From: Eunapius fragilis
Lineage: Eukaryota > Porifera > Demospongiae > Spongillida > Spongillidae
Assembly: GCA_963681505.1 (NCBI GenBank)
Contig: OY811973.1
Location: forward strand, 10,326,559-10,390,558
DNA length: 64,000 nucleotides
Direction of reading: 5' to 3'
The position numbers and the translations under genes are program-made. The notes under the pieces were generated by a model that worked only from the letters and a program-made list of their open reading frames with translations, ran no database searches and was not told the origin of the DNA. This document shows positions 35,011-46,277 of the stretch, in pieces (position 1 is the first letter of the stretch; every line of letters starts with the position of its first letter).

Positions 35011-36773
35011 CACTGTGCAAATAGTTTGTTATACGATACTGTATACTTTGGACTATACTTGAAATATACGCCGGATCAGTACATTTGAAATATACGACGT
35101 TGTATATTTCACGAATACACAACCGCACTTGCGTCACAGTTTACATAGGCAGCCATTAAAATGTTATGACCAAGCAATAACCCGTTGTGCGCTTATTACA
35201 CTAGCAAATTCATTGGCCACAGCTAAAATGCTCTTCTCATCTTACAGGCTAGTGGAGCCAAACTATAGTAAGTGCTCCGGTTATAACTATGGCCGGTATG
35301 GGAGGGCCGGTTAATGCATACGTCAGGGGGTCACAACTGTTTTTTCTTCCCTCGGGGAATAAGTGCATGGTCCGGTTAAAACCGTACCTTGTCCTATAAT
35401 CATACTTGTTTACAGATGCTGACATGGTCATTTTAGCATCCTTTTAGCGAACAAAAGTCAAGCTGTAGCCACTATCGGTCGACGAATGGAGCACTCCATG
35501 TATGTATACGTACTGGTTACTCGAAGCTATCCCTTATCAAATTTTTTACCACAGCCACTTGCGAGCGTGAGTATATATGTATTGTACTGGTACATGACCG
35601 CATGTTACCTGTATACTAAATTATGTATATAGCGGATATTACATTTATACAAATAAACTTTAGAAGTAATTAGTTTCCACAATGTCAGATCCTTAGGCTA
35701 GTATGATTTCGGGTTCTCCAGAAATCTCATCGAGGTGCCATCGCTTCCTTGCATGGTAACAGACATGCTATGATTCATTGTGTTGGTGATGATCTTTGGT
35801 GCTCTTTCTGACATGAGCGATGGTATAGGGCTGCTCCAATTAGGAATGTGATTTGCTTACCGCACGTGACTTGTAAATTTTAGGCGGGCTATTCCATTGC
35901 CGCGTGTTGATTGCTTTTAATGCGAAGACACTGAAAATGGACTCTTAAGATCAGCGTATTGTTTTAATGGTAAGACTAAGTTGACGAGAAATAGTGTTGC
36001 TAATCACCTCTGACTATTTGCACCAGTTTGGCATGTCCCAAGTGTTCCTGTTGAGCAACCGAAACCGGCACAACGGAGCACGGTAGAAAAGGTATGTCAT
36101 TTTTTGTTTTGCGAAGTGCTGCTATACTCGTCCATTTGTCTAAAGTTGTTCGTGTAACTGGCTACGTGTTGGGCGAATCCGGACACTTTGACAAGTCGGG
36201 TATTATCAGACAGTTTCATCGTGATTTGTTGCTGACAGGTCCGGTAAGCGTTTAACCTCCTTGACCTTTCCCAACTGTTCACAATCTGCTAGATGAAACG
36301 TGACTAAAAGGTAAGCGTTGTTCATTTCAATGTGTCTGTTGTATCAACACGGTAGTTCGCAAGGATACATATGCGGTGAGTTAAATAATTTTGACGATAA
36401 GAATTTACAGTTGTTCTGTACAGGCGACTTGGAACGAAGTTATGCTGAATGCCACCTCGGACTGTTAGTTTGTTGTTCTGTTGTACTTGTGCAAATTATT
36501 AAAATTTCAATTGGATTCTAAATTGGATCGGGAACGAGGGGTGGGAGTAGGACAAATACACGGAATATGAAGCGCTTAGTATACGGTGACCGACAAGATA
36601 TCCACAAAGTGAATTCAAAGGCTTGCTAAGCGACCATGAATGTCACGTGATCGGTTATATTTCAATATACGCACCCGTGTATATGGTTCTATACGCAGGT
36701 GCGTATATTTAAGGGGTATATTCGAATATACGCTATAGAATACGCTATCGTATAACAAATCATTTGCACAGTG
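35011..36773. mobile_element. CACTG-ended non-autonomous DNA transposon, EnSpm/CACTA-like
   Basis: The left end CACTGTGCAAATAGTTTGTT and the complement of the right end CACTGTGCAAATGATTTGTT are terminal inverted repeats extending about 35-50 bp. A 3-bp duplication TAA flanks both sides (35008-35010, 36774-36776). Subterminal copies of AATATACG cluster at both ends. No transposase is encoded; interior open frames (such as 36318-36521) match nothing. CACTG ends with 3-bp duplication fit the CMC/EnSpm group. Confidence 0.8.
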
Positions 36774-36776
36774 TAA

Positions 36777-38169
36777 TTTGCATTGATAGTTGTGAATAAA
36801 TCATTTTTTAAAAAAACTCTCTTTACTGCCACGCCCCTTCGTATGTTCGCCCCCGTGCACTGCTATACATGTCTACACTAAATCGCGCAGATTTCATGAA
36901 TTGAGGCATTAATGCGTATACGTATGCAGTTCAATCACAAATTGCATGGATGCGTGCATGCAAACATAGATATAATAGTTATGATGCAAATAACACCTGC
37001 ATGGTCTTCATATGAATTAATAAAAATCAAATGAAACATCCAAACATGTATAATATGTGACGGCTGGCATTACGGTTCATAATTCGTTGGCTACACTTTG
37101 ACTAATCACAGTTCAGCCAGATTCACAGAGGCGGTGTGGCTGGGGAAGCAAACCAGTATTTCTCCGCACAATCACCAGTAAACTGACAAGTATATGAACG
37201 CAGTACTGTATGAACGTACGTGGGTTTGCCACCTCAGTCACACGGCCACTGCCAATTCATACCGTTCCTAAGCATGCTAATGCTAAGGGTTCAAATCAAG
37301 TGATGGATCGTTTGTCGATGCGCTACTGATGAATTTAAGACATAGTACGTACGCGATTACCGCTATCTCTAATTACACATGATAATTTTAATATTATTTC
37401 ATGGAAAAATTTGGGGGAGGCTCAAGCCCCCCAAGCCCCCACTTGTCTACGGCCTTGAGCTGCTAGTTAGCCAACATGCAAACAAGCACGCAATACACAG
37501 ATTGCTTGCCCGTTTGGATCCGATAAAGCTTTACAGCTAGCTCTTCTACAATCGTGTTTACACGGTCCAGTTCTGCGGTCACGCTAATGACGTGTGCCGC
37601 GCCCATAAGTGGTCAGCAAAAAGCTGGGTTCCATTAACAGATAATCGCGCCAGATCAAACGGACGTACGTATGCCTGTGTGACAGTGTACTTCGCCTTTT
37701 TTCTTTCTCATTCCTTCGTTCATACTTATTCTTAATTCTATCTCTACTTACCCTAAATTAATTCTATCTTTTCTTCCCCATCCCCACACTTGTTCTACCT
37801 TCTCATTCTCTAATCCTCTAACTGGGAGGGGAACGCTGCAAGGGTCGTTTTGATGCGCGTAGCGTGGATATCGATCATATTTGGATATGCGCATGCATGT
37901 ACAGCCGCTGCACACTTCAGCTAGTGATACAAATAAGTATTAAACCAGGAACGAAATAACGCCTCCACGATCACTTGTAATGGCTGTGTGGTTCATATTG
38001 TTCTTTTTTTATTTGTACAGTTATCCACTGAACATTGGTTTGCTTCGCGTAAAGGTAGGACCATCTGGTTGGATACAGCGGGTGGGAGGGTTGAAATGGT
38101 TGTAACGGGGGTAGGGGCGAGCGCTGTTTAAACTTCAAGCCCTCGTGGTCTGGAGGGATTAAATTAATC
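36777..38169. other. No gene seen; repeat fragment at about 37405-37457
   Basis: TTGGGGGAGGCTCAAGCC to CTTGTCTACGGCCTTG at 37409-37457 resembles the right end of the CAAGGGCGTAGA-type element. The rest is unremarkable non-coding sequence. Confidence 0.45.
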
Positions 38170-39150
38170 GGAAGTTTCGTTAGAAACTTCCATATAGGAT
38201 TTGACCCCGATTATGAATCTCATTAAAAACACGCGACCCGTCTCTACCCAGTGGCGTAGAGACGGGTTGAGCCCCCGGGAACATAATGCAATAATGGCGC
38301 CCCCTCCCCCCCCCCCCCCCCCCCCCCCCCCCCCTATAAATAAAGGAGCGGATCTAGGATTTTGCAGCGAGGGTTGGTAGGCAGCCGCAAGAGCGGAGGG
38401 GGATATGCCAGGCCTCGATCATCCCAGCAAAGGGGGTATGCAAAGCTCACCCAACGGGGTCTCACGTACATTCAATCGTTTACATTAGGAAATTTAGTTT
38501 GGGGAAGTATCCGCCCTCGCGCTATGACTGGCGCTATGTGTACCTGTCTGTACGATAATGGCTAACCGCTTACTGCCATTGTGTGCCTGTGCATAACAGG
38601 CTCACAATGGCAGCGAGCGATAACCCTGAAGTTGTAACTGCAATATGTCGTGGAGATTATGGAGGTGACGATTGGATACCATATCTTCAATGTCAGTACG
38701 GTGATTAGAAATAAATAAGTTTGCGTGCAGATCGAGTGCAGATATTTGTTAACAAGACTCAAGATGTGCCCGCGGGCCCGTTCGCGTTAACGCGACTAGT
38801 TATCTGTGCAAATTGTCTATTTTGGCGCCCCTAAACCCCTGCGCCCGGGGACATATGTCCCCCCTCCCCCCCCCCCCCCCCCCCTTCGCTACGCCACTGT
38901 CTCTACCAAGACTCCCGACGAACGGAGTCGTTTACCTTGTTATGGCAATCGAACTAGAAGTCAAAATTGAGCAATTTCGTCTTTGTTTTATGTCACAGAA
39001 CCGCGCGGTTGTTGAGAACAAAAGGGTACTGCCCGTCCTCGTACCCGGTCCCGGAACATTCCTCCTCCTCCTTCTTCTTGCCGACTCATAACTCGGGATA
39101 GGAACACTTTTAAACGATGAAAACTTCACCACTAGATTCAGAATTGGTCG
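38170..39150 (+). mobile_element. Mosaic repeat family, copy C (leader only)
   Basis: Hairpin 38170-38191 (GGAAGTTTC-GTTA-GAAACTTCC) is followed by ATATAGGATTTGACC, then CATTAAAAACACGCGACC. After the hAT-type insertion, the leader continues with TGGCAATCGAACTAG, a CTCCTCCTCCTTCTTCTT tract and CATAACTCGGGATAGGAAC. The order matches copies A and D. No basic exon follows. Confidence 0.65.
38249..38899. mobile_element. hAT-type MITE inserted in mosaic copy C
   Basis: Inverted ends CAGTGGCGTAG / CTACGCCACTG are flanked by an exact 8-bp duplication TCTCTACC (38241-38248, 38900-38907). An 8-bp duplication with CAG-type ends is typical of hAT elements. The interior has two C runs (about 38308-38333 and 38869-38884) and no transposase. 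Confidence 0.85.
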
Positions 39151-39373
39151 GAAGGGGTTCCTTGATGAAAATAGTCGATTTTATACTTTGGTACAGAATC
39201 GACTATACGGCCTGTGTTATTGTAAAATTGAGATATCTTTTGTGACGTAATTACGGTATAAAGAAATTAAGGCATCTTGTATAAATAGCGCACAACTAGA
39301 GTAAACTCTTTTGTGATTTGGTGTGAAACGTTTTTGTTGGTGAAGTTGTTTTTATGTCAAAAAATCAATGAAA

Positions 39374-39613
39374 CAATTTAATAAAAACATTCTCTACGAG
39401 AAAGTTGGTGGGATATAGGATTTGCAGGCAATCGGTGGTGTAAAAAGCAAGGAGACAAGGTCTTATCAGAAGAGAAGTGTAATAGTCCTATATTTAGCAC
39501 AGAAACAATATATGCCTACAAATGTGCTATAAATATAGGACTATTACATTTTCCCTTCTGATAAAATCCTATATCCCACCAACTTTCTCGTAGAGAATGT
39601 TTTTATTTACTTG
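39374..39613. mobile_element. Hairpin MITE, second copy with one shortened arm
   Basis: It has the same ends as 34601-34889 (TAATAAAAACATTCTCTACG ... AGAGAATGTTTTTATTTACT) and the same GGATATAGGATTTGC word. The right arm lacks about 38 bp opposite the GGTGGTGTAAAAAGC segment. Confidence 0.8.
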
Positions 39614-41291
39614 TGCATTTATTAGTGGTTTGATATTACAGAAGGCCATGTTTACATGAGCTGTTGAAGTTTTTGCAATAAATGGAGATTGTGTGTTAAA
39701 CAACTGCATCTGAACATACATGTATATAATGTTCATTGTATTAAACAATAACATCATGATTTGCAGAGATTTCATTACTATGAGCAGATAAGTACAAGTC
39801 AATAATTGATGGGAAAGTATATTTCATCAGTGGTCATTCAGAATGTAATGCACAGCTGCAAAGGATAGGTTCTTCAGTCATAACAGAGCTCGTGACAGTT
39901 GTAGAATGCAATAATTCCAAAAAGTGACAGTAACACGCATGTGCGGGTATATATTTGACAATATCAGTCCCCATTCCCATTCCACATATCCCTTTTCCTA
40001 CAATCTGTCTGGGGCACAAATAGGGGTCTTCGTTCTTGTATGAGATGATCAAGTAGCTTCGTAGGTATGGTTGTTAGTTGAGGGTTTGGTTGCTCATCTT
40101 GCAAGACACGTTCAGGTTGTGGGTTCAGGTGCTGGCGGTTTATCCTCAACAGTCCTGTGCTGATCTTTTTTGGCAAACAACTGTTTGATTCTTTGAAAAT
40201 TTATACACACATGAATCATCCTGGGAATTCTCAACCACCTGTGAAAAATTTCCTTTGTGTATTCACTGGATCATAAGTATTATTTATAAGAGCAACTACA
40301 TGTCCAGACACAGAAAAACGAATGTTAAGAATATTAAGGAATTGTTAAGTAGTCCTTGCAAGACTTTTCAGAGTTTTTACTTATGGAACATCACTTTGAG
40401 AAGACTTCTTTGCTGTAGCTCTAAATGAAGTCTTCACATCCATACAACACTTTATCCCATTATTACCAGGGCCAACCTTTATGTGCTGTTGTGACTGCCG
40501 CATCATGTCCAGTGCTGACATGGGAAGGGTCAGCCTCATCATGTGAAGTAGTGACATGTGAAGGGTCTGCTTCATGACATAGCATTTCCATATATGCATT
40601 AAAGCTGTATCAACATTTCCTTACAATCTGAGTGGGATTTGCTTCAATGTTACAATTTTTGTCCAATCCACAGACACTGAATAAAATCCAATTCATTCAG
40701 ATCCTCCTTGAAACAATTACAAATAACGAAGCTAGCCCTGTAGGCTTAATGTAATCACAGTTGTAAAGATTTGGTACATACACAAATATTTACTGCATAC
40801 ATTTCGCTGTCATTTCACTTTCCTGCAATTGTAGATGCAACTATAACTATGATGGGGTGGTTGTAAATCAATGGACCCATCGCATGTGGTATTGCAATCA
40901 AGCATTTCATTGTGTTCAGACAGTAGCAAACCAATAGCACCAAGCAATGTATAACTGTAAATTCATGCAAATATGGACTCACAAACACTAAAACAATACA
41001 CACATGTAATGTTAATTACATTAGCTTGATGAATATGTTGATGATGGCCACACTGGCATATTTTAGTTAATTCCCACCGTCCTGTGATAATGTTGTTCTA
41101 TGGTATGTGCGATGAACAAGTAATATGAGCCTATAAAGTAAACAGGACATGTCAAACAATAATGGTTATCAAATGCGGTTAACAGTTGGTTCAAAAGTAC
41201 TGGTATCTTCATGTGGGATGCATCACGTGATCTATGTATGTTTTTATATCAGTGATTTGTACTCTTCCCTTTCCAGTCCAATTAACACAGG
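39614..41291. other. No recognised feature; upstream region of the receptor-like gene
   Basis: AT-rich with short open frames lacking motifs. A TATA-like GTTTTTATATCAG lies at about 41240-41252, roughly 40-50 bp before the start codon. It could serve as the promoter of the gene at 41292, but this is speculative. Confidence 0.35.
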
Positions 41292-44200
41292 ATGCAGCTA
41301 CTTCTTCGTCTCATGACTAGCTATGTCTTTGTGTTTTGCATTGAAGGAGAGAACTTTCGCACAGAGACTTTGAACCAAGAGTGCTCATTCTTGGTTGCAC
41401 CAAACAACACCTCCTGCCCAATTGTTGCACAGATCCCTTGTTTGAACTTCAGTATGTACATCCAAAATGCGTCATTGTACTTTCGTTCACAGAGCACATT
41501 TTGTTTTCTGTCTGGCGAGCATCTTGTAGGCGACACAGCCAACCTGATGATATCCAATGTCTCATCCCTCACTTTGGTTGGACTTGGGTCTTTAATACTT
41601 TATTCAGTTGCAGACAAGGTGAATGAATATGGCCTTATTTCGAAGTATGATGATGACAAAAGTGTCACATTCCTGCAGTCCAAAAGTGTCATTAAATGCG
41701 ACAAAGAATATACTTTCATCTTCAACAATATTTTCAATTTGTCTCTAATTAACCTCACCCTTGTGAACTGTGGAGGCCCAGTTAACATGTTGCATATGCA
41801 AGATAGCTATATTGGTGCTTGCAACGTGTCAGTCCTGCTACAAAACATATCAAATCTCATTCTCCAGACTGTCTCTATACAAAATAGCACTGGATATGGT
41901 CTTCTGGGGATGAACATACTAGGACACTCTTCGATATTACATTCTTCATTTGTTGCAAACAACCAAATAGTACGAAATTTCCTACAGTTATACAATGAAA
42001 GTATTAGCTTCTGTTTTGACAACTCGTACTACTCATCGCCACTAATCTATATAAATAGTGCAATTGGTCATAAATATGCTGGGGGCAATGCTGTGTTTAT
42101 TTACACTGAATTGCCAAACCTCTCTACAGCATCTTCTCTGGCTATTACATCTTGCTTGTTCACTTTGAGCATCGACGGATCATTTCAAGGCCCCAAAGTT
42201 TCTAAGTATTTCAGCAATGGTACTGGCCTTGGCATTAAAATGTATCAATACTCTTATACTGTTGATGCAATTATATCTGACTCTGTTATGTACAGGAACC
42301 AGGCATCCGTTGGTGCAAATCTTAACTTGCTTGTGAATCCTATGAATTGTAATATCATTCTTTCAAATGTTTCAAGCAGCAGAGGAAGAAGCATAACTGG
42401 GGGGGGACTGTACTACTCTGCTGCCAACTCATACTCAAACATTAATGCCAATCAAAGCAGCTTTCTAACTGTTAGCTCCACATTTTCTGCCGACTACAAC
42501 TATCCTAATTGTGTTTACTTCGACCTCTCGAACCAGTCATCTCTTGTGACTATAATCCAGATGCAACAGTGCATCTTTCTTGCTAATGTCGTCATAATGT
42601 CATCTTTGCTGGATTCTGCCACAGTACATCATGTAATCATGTTTGCCAACTCTACTTTTGCAATTACGCAATGTGATGGTGGCATTGGTGCATATTACAG
42701 CACCGTCAATTTGGCACACTGCACTTTTAATCGTACAAATATCTTTGCATTGGAGAGCGACGTTTCAGTTTCAGATAGCACATTTACAAATAATTACGGT
42801 TCTTCGATGGAGTTATACAATTGCCATTTAAATTTAACAGGCAAGATATTATTTGCTAATAATACTTCCTATGGTGATGGAGGTGCCTTGTATCTGTCAT
42901 TAACAAGTGTTCTCTTAACTGCCCCAGTGAATGTTTCCTTTATCGCGAACAATGCTACATATCGTGGAGGGGCTATCTTTGCCATCAACAACCCCTCAAA
43001 CATTGCACAGATACCCTGTATGTTCCAATTCAATGATCCCAATGGTACCCTTGATCATCCTGGAATCCATCTTTATTTTGATGATAACTACGCCACTCTA
43101 GCTGGTAGTGTGCTATATGGAGGGAACATTGATTCATGCCCATTCAACTGTACACTCCTCCCAAAATATGAAAAGTGCTCTCTGTTGGCAATTGGCAATT
43201 CGGTTACCACTTTTGGACGCAATCAAACCAGTTCGTCTTTGGTATCGTCTGATGCAAAGAGAATATGCAACTGTGCAGACGAGGCAATCAATTGCTCAAT
43301 CCAAGAAAAAACCAGAGCATATCCTGGGCAGGTTTTACAGTTCTCCATTGTTGCAGTTGGGCAAAATAATGGGATTTCGCCCGATACTGTAATCAGCTAT
43401 CGCTGTGATGTATATGATGCCGATTTCAGTCTCAATTCGATAGAAAACTGCACTGATCCGCTGTATTTCAGTGAGCAGCATACAACTCAGTATTGCATCA
43501 AATATAATTACACAGTAGAAGGGAGAAATAAAGAACCCATTAAATCTGTGATATTCCTGTATCCAAGGACAGCATATGTTTCAATTTATTTCATTGAACC
43601 TTACTACATATTTCTGGACATCCAGCCATGCCCTTATGGGTTTCAATATGACCAGAGCTCAAATGCATGTGGATGTGATTATTTGTTACTGGCATACAAT
43701 ATCCAATGCAGCATTGACACACAGATGGTCAGGAGAACAGGTACATTTTGGATTGGCAATAACACTAACAATATTTTGGCAGTTCACAGCCACTGCCCAA
43801 ATGAATACTGCATCACAGGAGATGCTATGATCAGCATTGTTGACCAACAGGAGCAATGCAGTTACAATCGCACTGGCATCCTATGTGGAAAATGTGCACC
43901 CAACACAAGTGCCATGTTTGGAAGTGTCCGTTGCAAGCCATGCAGTTATCAATACCTCTGGCTTCTAGTTCCCATTGCATTTATGGGCATATTACTTTTG
44001 GCATCATTATTTGTACTCAATTGTACCATTTCTGTGGGCACAATCAATGGCCTAATCTTATATGCCAACATAATAAGACCAAGCATACTCAACCTGTTGA
44101 CCCTTACACACCTTGGTGGCTTTGGGAAGGCCCTATTGGTGGCTATAGACTGGTTGAACTTGGACCTAGGGATCGAGACGTGTTTCTACAGTGATATGGA

Positions 44201-45185
44201 CACATATGCAAAAACGTGGCTGCAGCTTCTGTTTCCAGTGTACATTTTCATCCTAGTGGGAGCCATCATCATTGGAAGCAGGTGGTCCAGTCGTATGGCA
44301 TGGGTGTGCAGGTATAATGCAGTGTCTGTATTAGGAACACTAATACTACTCTCCTATACAAAGTTTCTTGCAACCATCATCACAATATTTTCATCTACAC
44401 AACTAGATGTGGGAAATTCGACTGCTGCAAACCCACGGATATGGTTGGTTGATGGCAATGTAGTATATGCTGAAGGGAAACATGTTCCTCTCTTTGTAGC
44501 AGGCTTGTTTGTAACTGTTGCTTTTATCACTCCCTACACTGCCATTTTGTTGCTCTCACCATGGTTACAGGCCAAGTCTGAGTGGAAGATATTTCAATGG
44601 GTTAACAAACTGAAACCATTCCTTGATGCCTATCAGGCTCCCTTTAAGGACCAGTATCGTTACTGGCCAGGAGTACTTCTGATGGTGAGGGTTCTACTTT
44701 ATCTAGTTTATACCTTGAATGACGGCAATGACATCAACATCAATCTCCTGGCAACGATTCTGGTTCTAAGCTTCTATTGCTGTGTTGCTAACACACTCTC
44801 TGTCTATAAACGTTGGCCATTGAACATTCTGGATAGTTTTTTTCTGCTCAATATAATATTCTTTGCCTCTTTAACTCTGTACACCCGAGATTCCAATGCT
44901 TCCATCAATTCAATCCTTACCATAATTAGTACAGGAAGCTCTCTCAGTGTCTTGGTTGGGGTAGTCTGTTTCCATGTGTACCGCAAGGTGAAAGGCATTG
45001 ACCAAATACATTGTGCGGTTGGAAAATTTAGAGGCTTGGACACTGTGGTCCAATTCTCAGGTGCCAGTGCCAGTCTTGTTGCATCCCCCACATGCAGCGT
45101 CCAGAATAACACTGACCCTTCTGAGGTCATGTTATTTAAATATGGCACTTACACAGAGCGAGAGGCCCTTATGGAAGAAAGTTGA
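41292..45185 (+). CDS. Giant beta-helix plus multi-TM surface protein (1297 aa)
   Basis: One uninterrupted exon. A signal peptide (MQLLLRLMTSYVFVFCIEG) precedes an ectodomain of about 860 residues. It has many N-glycosylation sites and repeated beta-helix words (NLSLINLTLVNC, VSVSDSTFTNNYGS, FANNTSYGDGGALYL, FIANNATYRGGAIFA). The GGAI/FxxN repeats resemble right-handed parallel beta-helices of the bacterial Pmp/adhesin type. A Cys-rich stalk follows (GILCGKCAPN, GSVRCKPCSY, residues ~862-887). Next are about eight TM segments to residue ~1232 with FLDAYQAPFKDQYRYW, then a short tail. Choanoflagellate, algal and sponge genomes carry similar proteins with a TRP-like multi-TM end; the ligand and signalling mode are unknown. 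The whole gene is intronless, unlike its neighbours. Confidence 0.8.
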   Translation: MQLLLRLMTSYVFVFCIEGENFRTETLNQECSFLVAPNNTSCPIVAQIPCLNFSMYIQNASLYFRSQSTFCFLSGEHLVGDTANLMISNVSSLTLVGLGSLILYSVADKVNEYGLISKYDDDKSVTFLQSKSVIKCDKEYTFIFNNIFNLSLINLTLVNCGGPVNMLHMQDSYIGACNVSVLLQNISNLILQTVSIQNSTGYGLLGMNILGHSSILHSSFVANNQIVRNFLQLYNESISFCFDNSYYSSPLIYINSAIGHKYAGGNAVFIYTELPNLSTASSLAITSCLFTLSIDGSFQGPKVSKYFSNGTGLGIKMYQYSYTVDAIISDSVMYRNQASVGANLNLLVNPMNCNIILSNVSSSRGRSITGGGLYYSAANSYSNINANQSSFLTVSSTFSADYNYPNCVYFDLSNQSSLVTIIQMQQCIFLANVVIMSSLLDSATVHHVIMFANSTFAITQCDGGIGAYYSTVNLAHCTFNRTNIFALESDVSVSDSTFTNNYGSSMELYNCHLNLTGKILFANNTSYGDGGALYLSLTSVLLTAPVNVSFIANNATYRGGAIFAINNPSNIAQIPCMFQFNDPNGTLDHPGIHLYFDDNYATLAGSVLYGGNIDSCPFNCTLLPKYEKCSLLAIGNSVTTFGRNQTSSSLVSSDAKRICNCADEAINCSIQEKTRAYPGQVLQFSIVAVGQNNGISPDTVISYRCDVYDADFSLNSIENCTDPLYFSEQHTTQYCIKYNYTVEGRNKEPIKSVIFLYPRTAYVSIYFIEPYYIFLDIQPCPYGFQYDQSSNACGCDYLLLAYNIQCSIDTQMVRRTGTFWIGNNTNNILAVHSHCPNEYCITGDAMISIVDQQEQCSYNRTGILCGKCAPNTSAMFGSVRCKPCSYQYLWLLVPIAFMGILLLASLFVLNCTISVGTINGLILYANIIRPSILNLLTLTHLGGFGKALLVAIDWLNLDLGIETCFYSDMDTYAKTWLQLLFPVYIFILVGAIIIGSRWSSRMAWVCRYNAVSVLGTLILLSYTKFLATIITIFSSTQLDVGNSTAANPRIWLVDGNVVYAEGKHVPLFVAGLFVTVAFITPYTAILLLSPWLQAKSEWKIFQWVNKLKPFLDAYQAPFKDQYRYWPGVLLMVRVLLYLVYTLNDGNDININLLATILVLSFYCCVANTLSVYKRWPLNILDSFFLLNIIFFASLTLYTRDSNASINSILTIISTGSSLSVLVGVVCFHVYRKVKGIDQIHCAVGKFRGLDTVVQFSGASASLVASPTCSVQNNTDPSEVMLFKYGTYTEREALMEES

Positions 45186-46277
45186 TCAAATTACTTCTGA
45201 CGTGTGTGACAGTATATACTGATGTGCACAGTAATCTTTTAGAAATGTTTCTTTTAACGTACCGTTGTATATTTACGTTATAACTGTACTCTATATTATT
45301 ATTTCTTGGTCAATTAATCATCAAAAGCCTATTGCTTCATCAATCAAGTTGCATGCCCATGAATGTTACAGCTGAATTGCTGCTAAGTGATAATATTAAT
45401 ATAAACATTAATATGAAAATAACTGAAGCGTTGGGATGTACACATTTGGATTACATGTATCAATTCGCATCACTAATAACGTGAATGCTCAATCTCAGTG
45501 ATATTTAGCCAGTACTTGTAGGGCATTTGAAACTTCCGAAATGTAGCCTCGAAAATGCAGTATTCTGCGGCAATGAATTTCACATTATGTTTTTAAGACA
45601 TAATTATTGTCAGTTAGATAATACCTTTGTACATGCATTTCTTCGGATTTGTGCGGCCTATGGAGAAATCGTCCAATCTTTCAAATTGAATTCTAAATGT
45701 CCATAGAACATAGTTTAATTCAAATTGTAATTTTCACAGTGCTACTTTCATGGGTTGGGCTGATGTGCTATTGGTAACATGTAATCGGAAAAGGATAGGG
45801 ATTTTATTAAACCGCCCAAGGTTCAATAACTATGCAGGTACTTGGATAAATCACGTAACTACCGTAAAAAATTGTATTCCTGCCGTAATTTTTGACTGAC
45901 GGAGAGGATTGATTTGAGGCGATCGTTTGTTTGCGCTGGTTTTGAGTTTTGTTGTGCTTGCTATATTCTACAAAGGTAACCCATGGCTTCTTTTAGCATT
46001 TGCTATTCGTTGCATACGGTTAGCAGTAGTAAGTTGTGGGCGTGTCAAAAAGGGTATGGCTTGATGCTTATAGAATTTTCAGACTCTGCTGCTTATGTAG
46101 TAACAGCGCCTTGAATATCACGAGATTCTGAATTAGCGCAGTGCTCTTATCAATCAAACCAATTTAATCAAAATTTGTCATGCAACATGCAATGTTAGTT
46201 TATTATTCATGTTTTAATACTATGTTTATTAAACTCTATATTTTTATTCAACAGTTCTGTGTGTAGTTGCATGAATA
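45186..46277. other. No recognised feature
   Basis: AT-rich sequence with no coding pattern or element ends. It includes the 3' UTR of the receptor-like gene. Confidence 0.5.
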
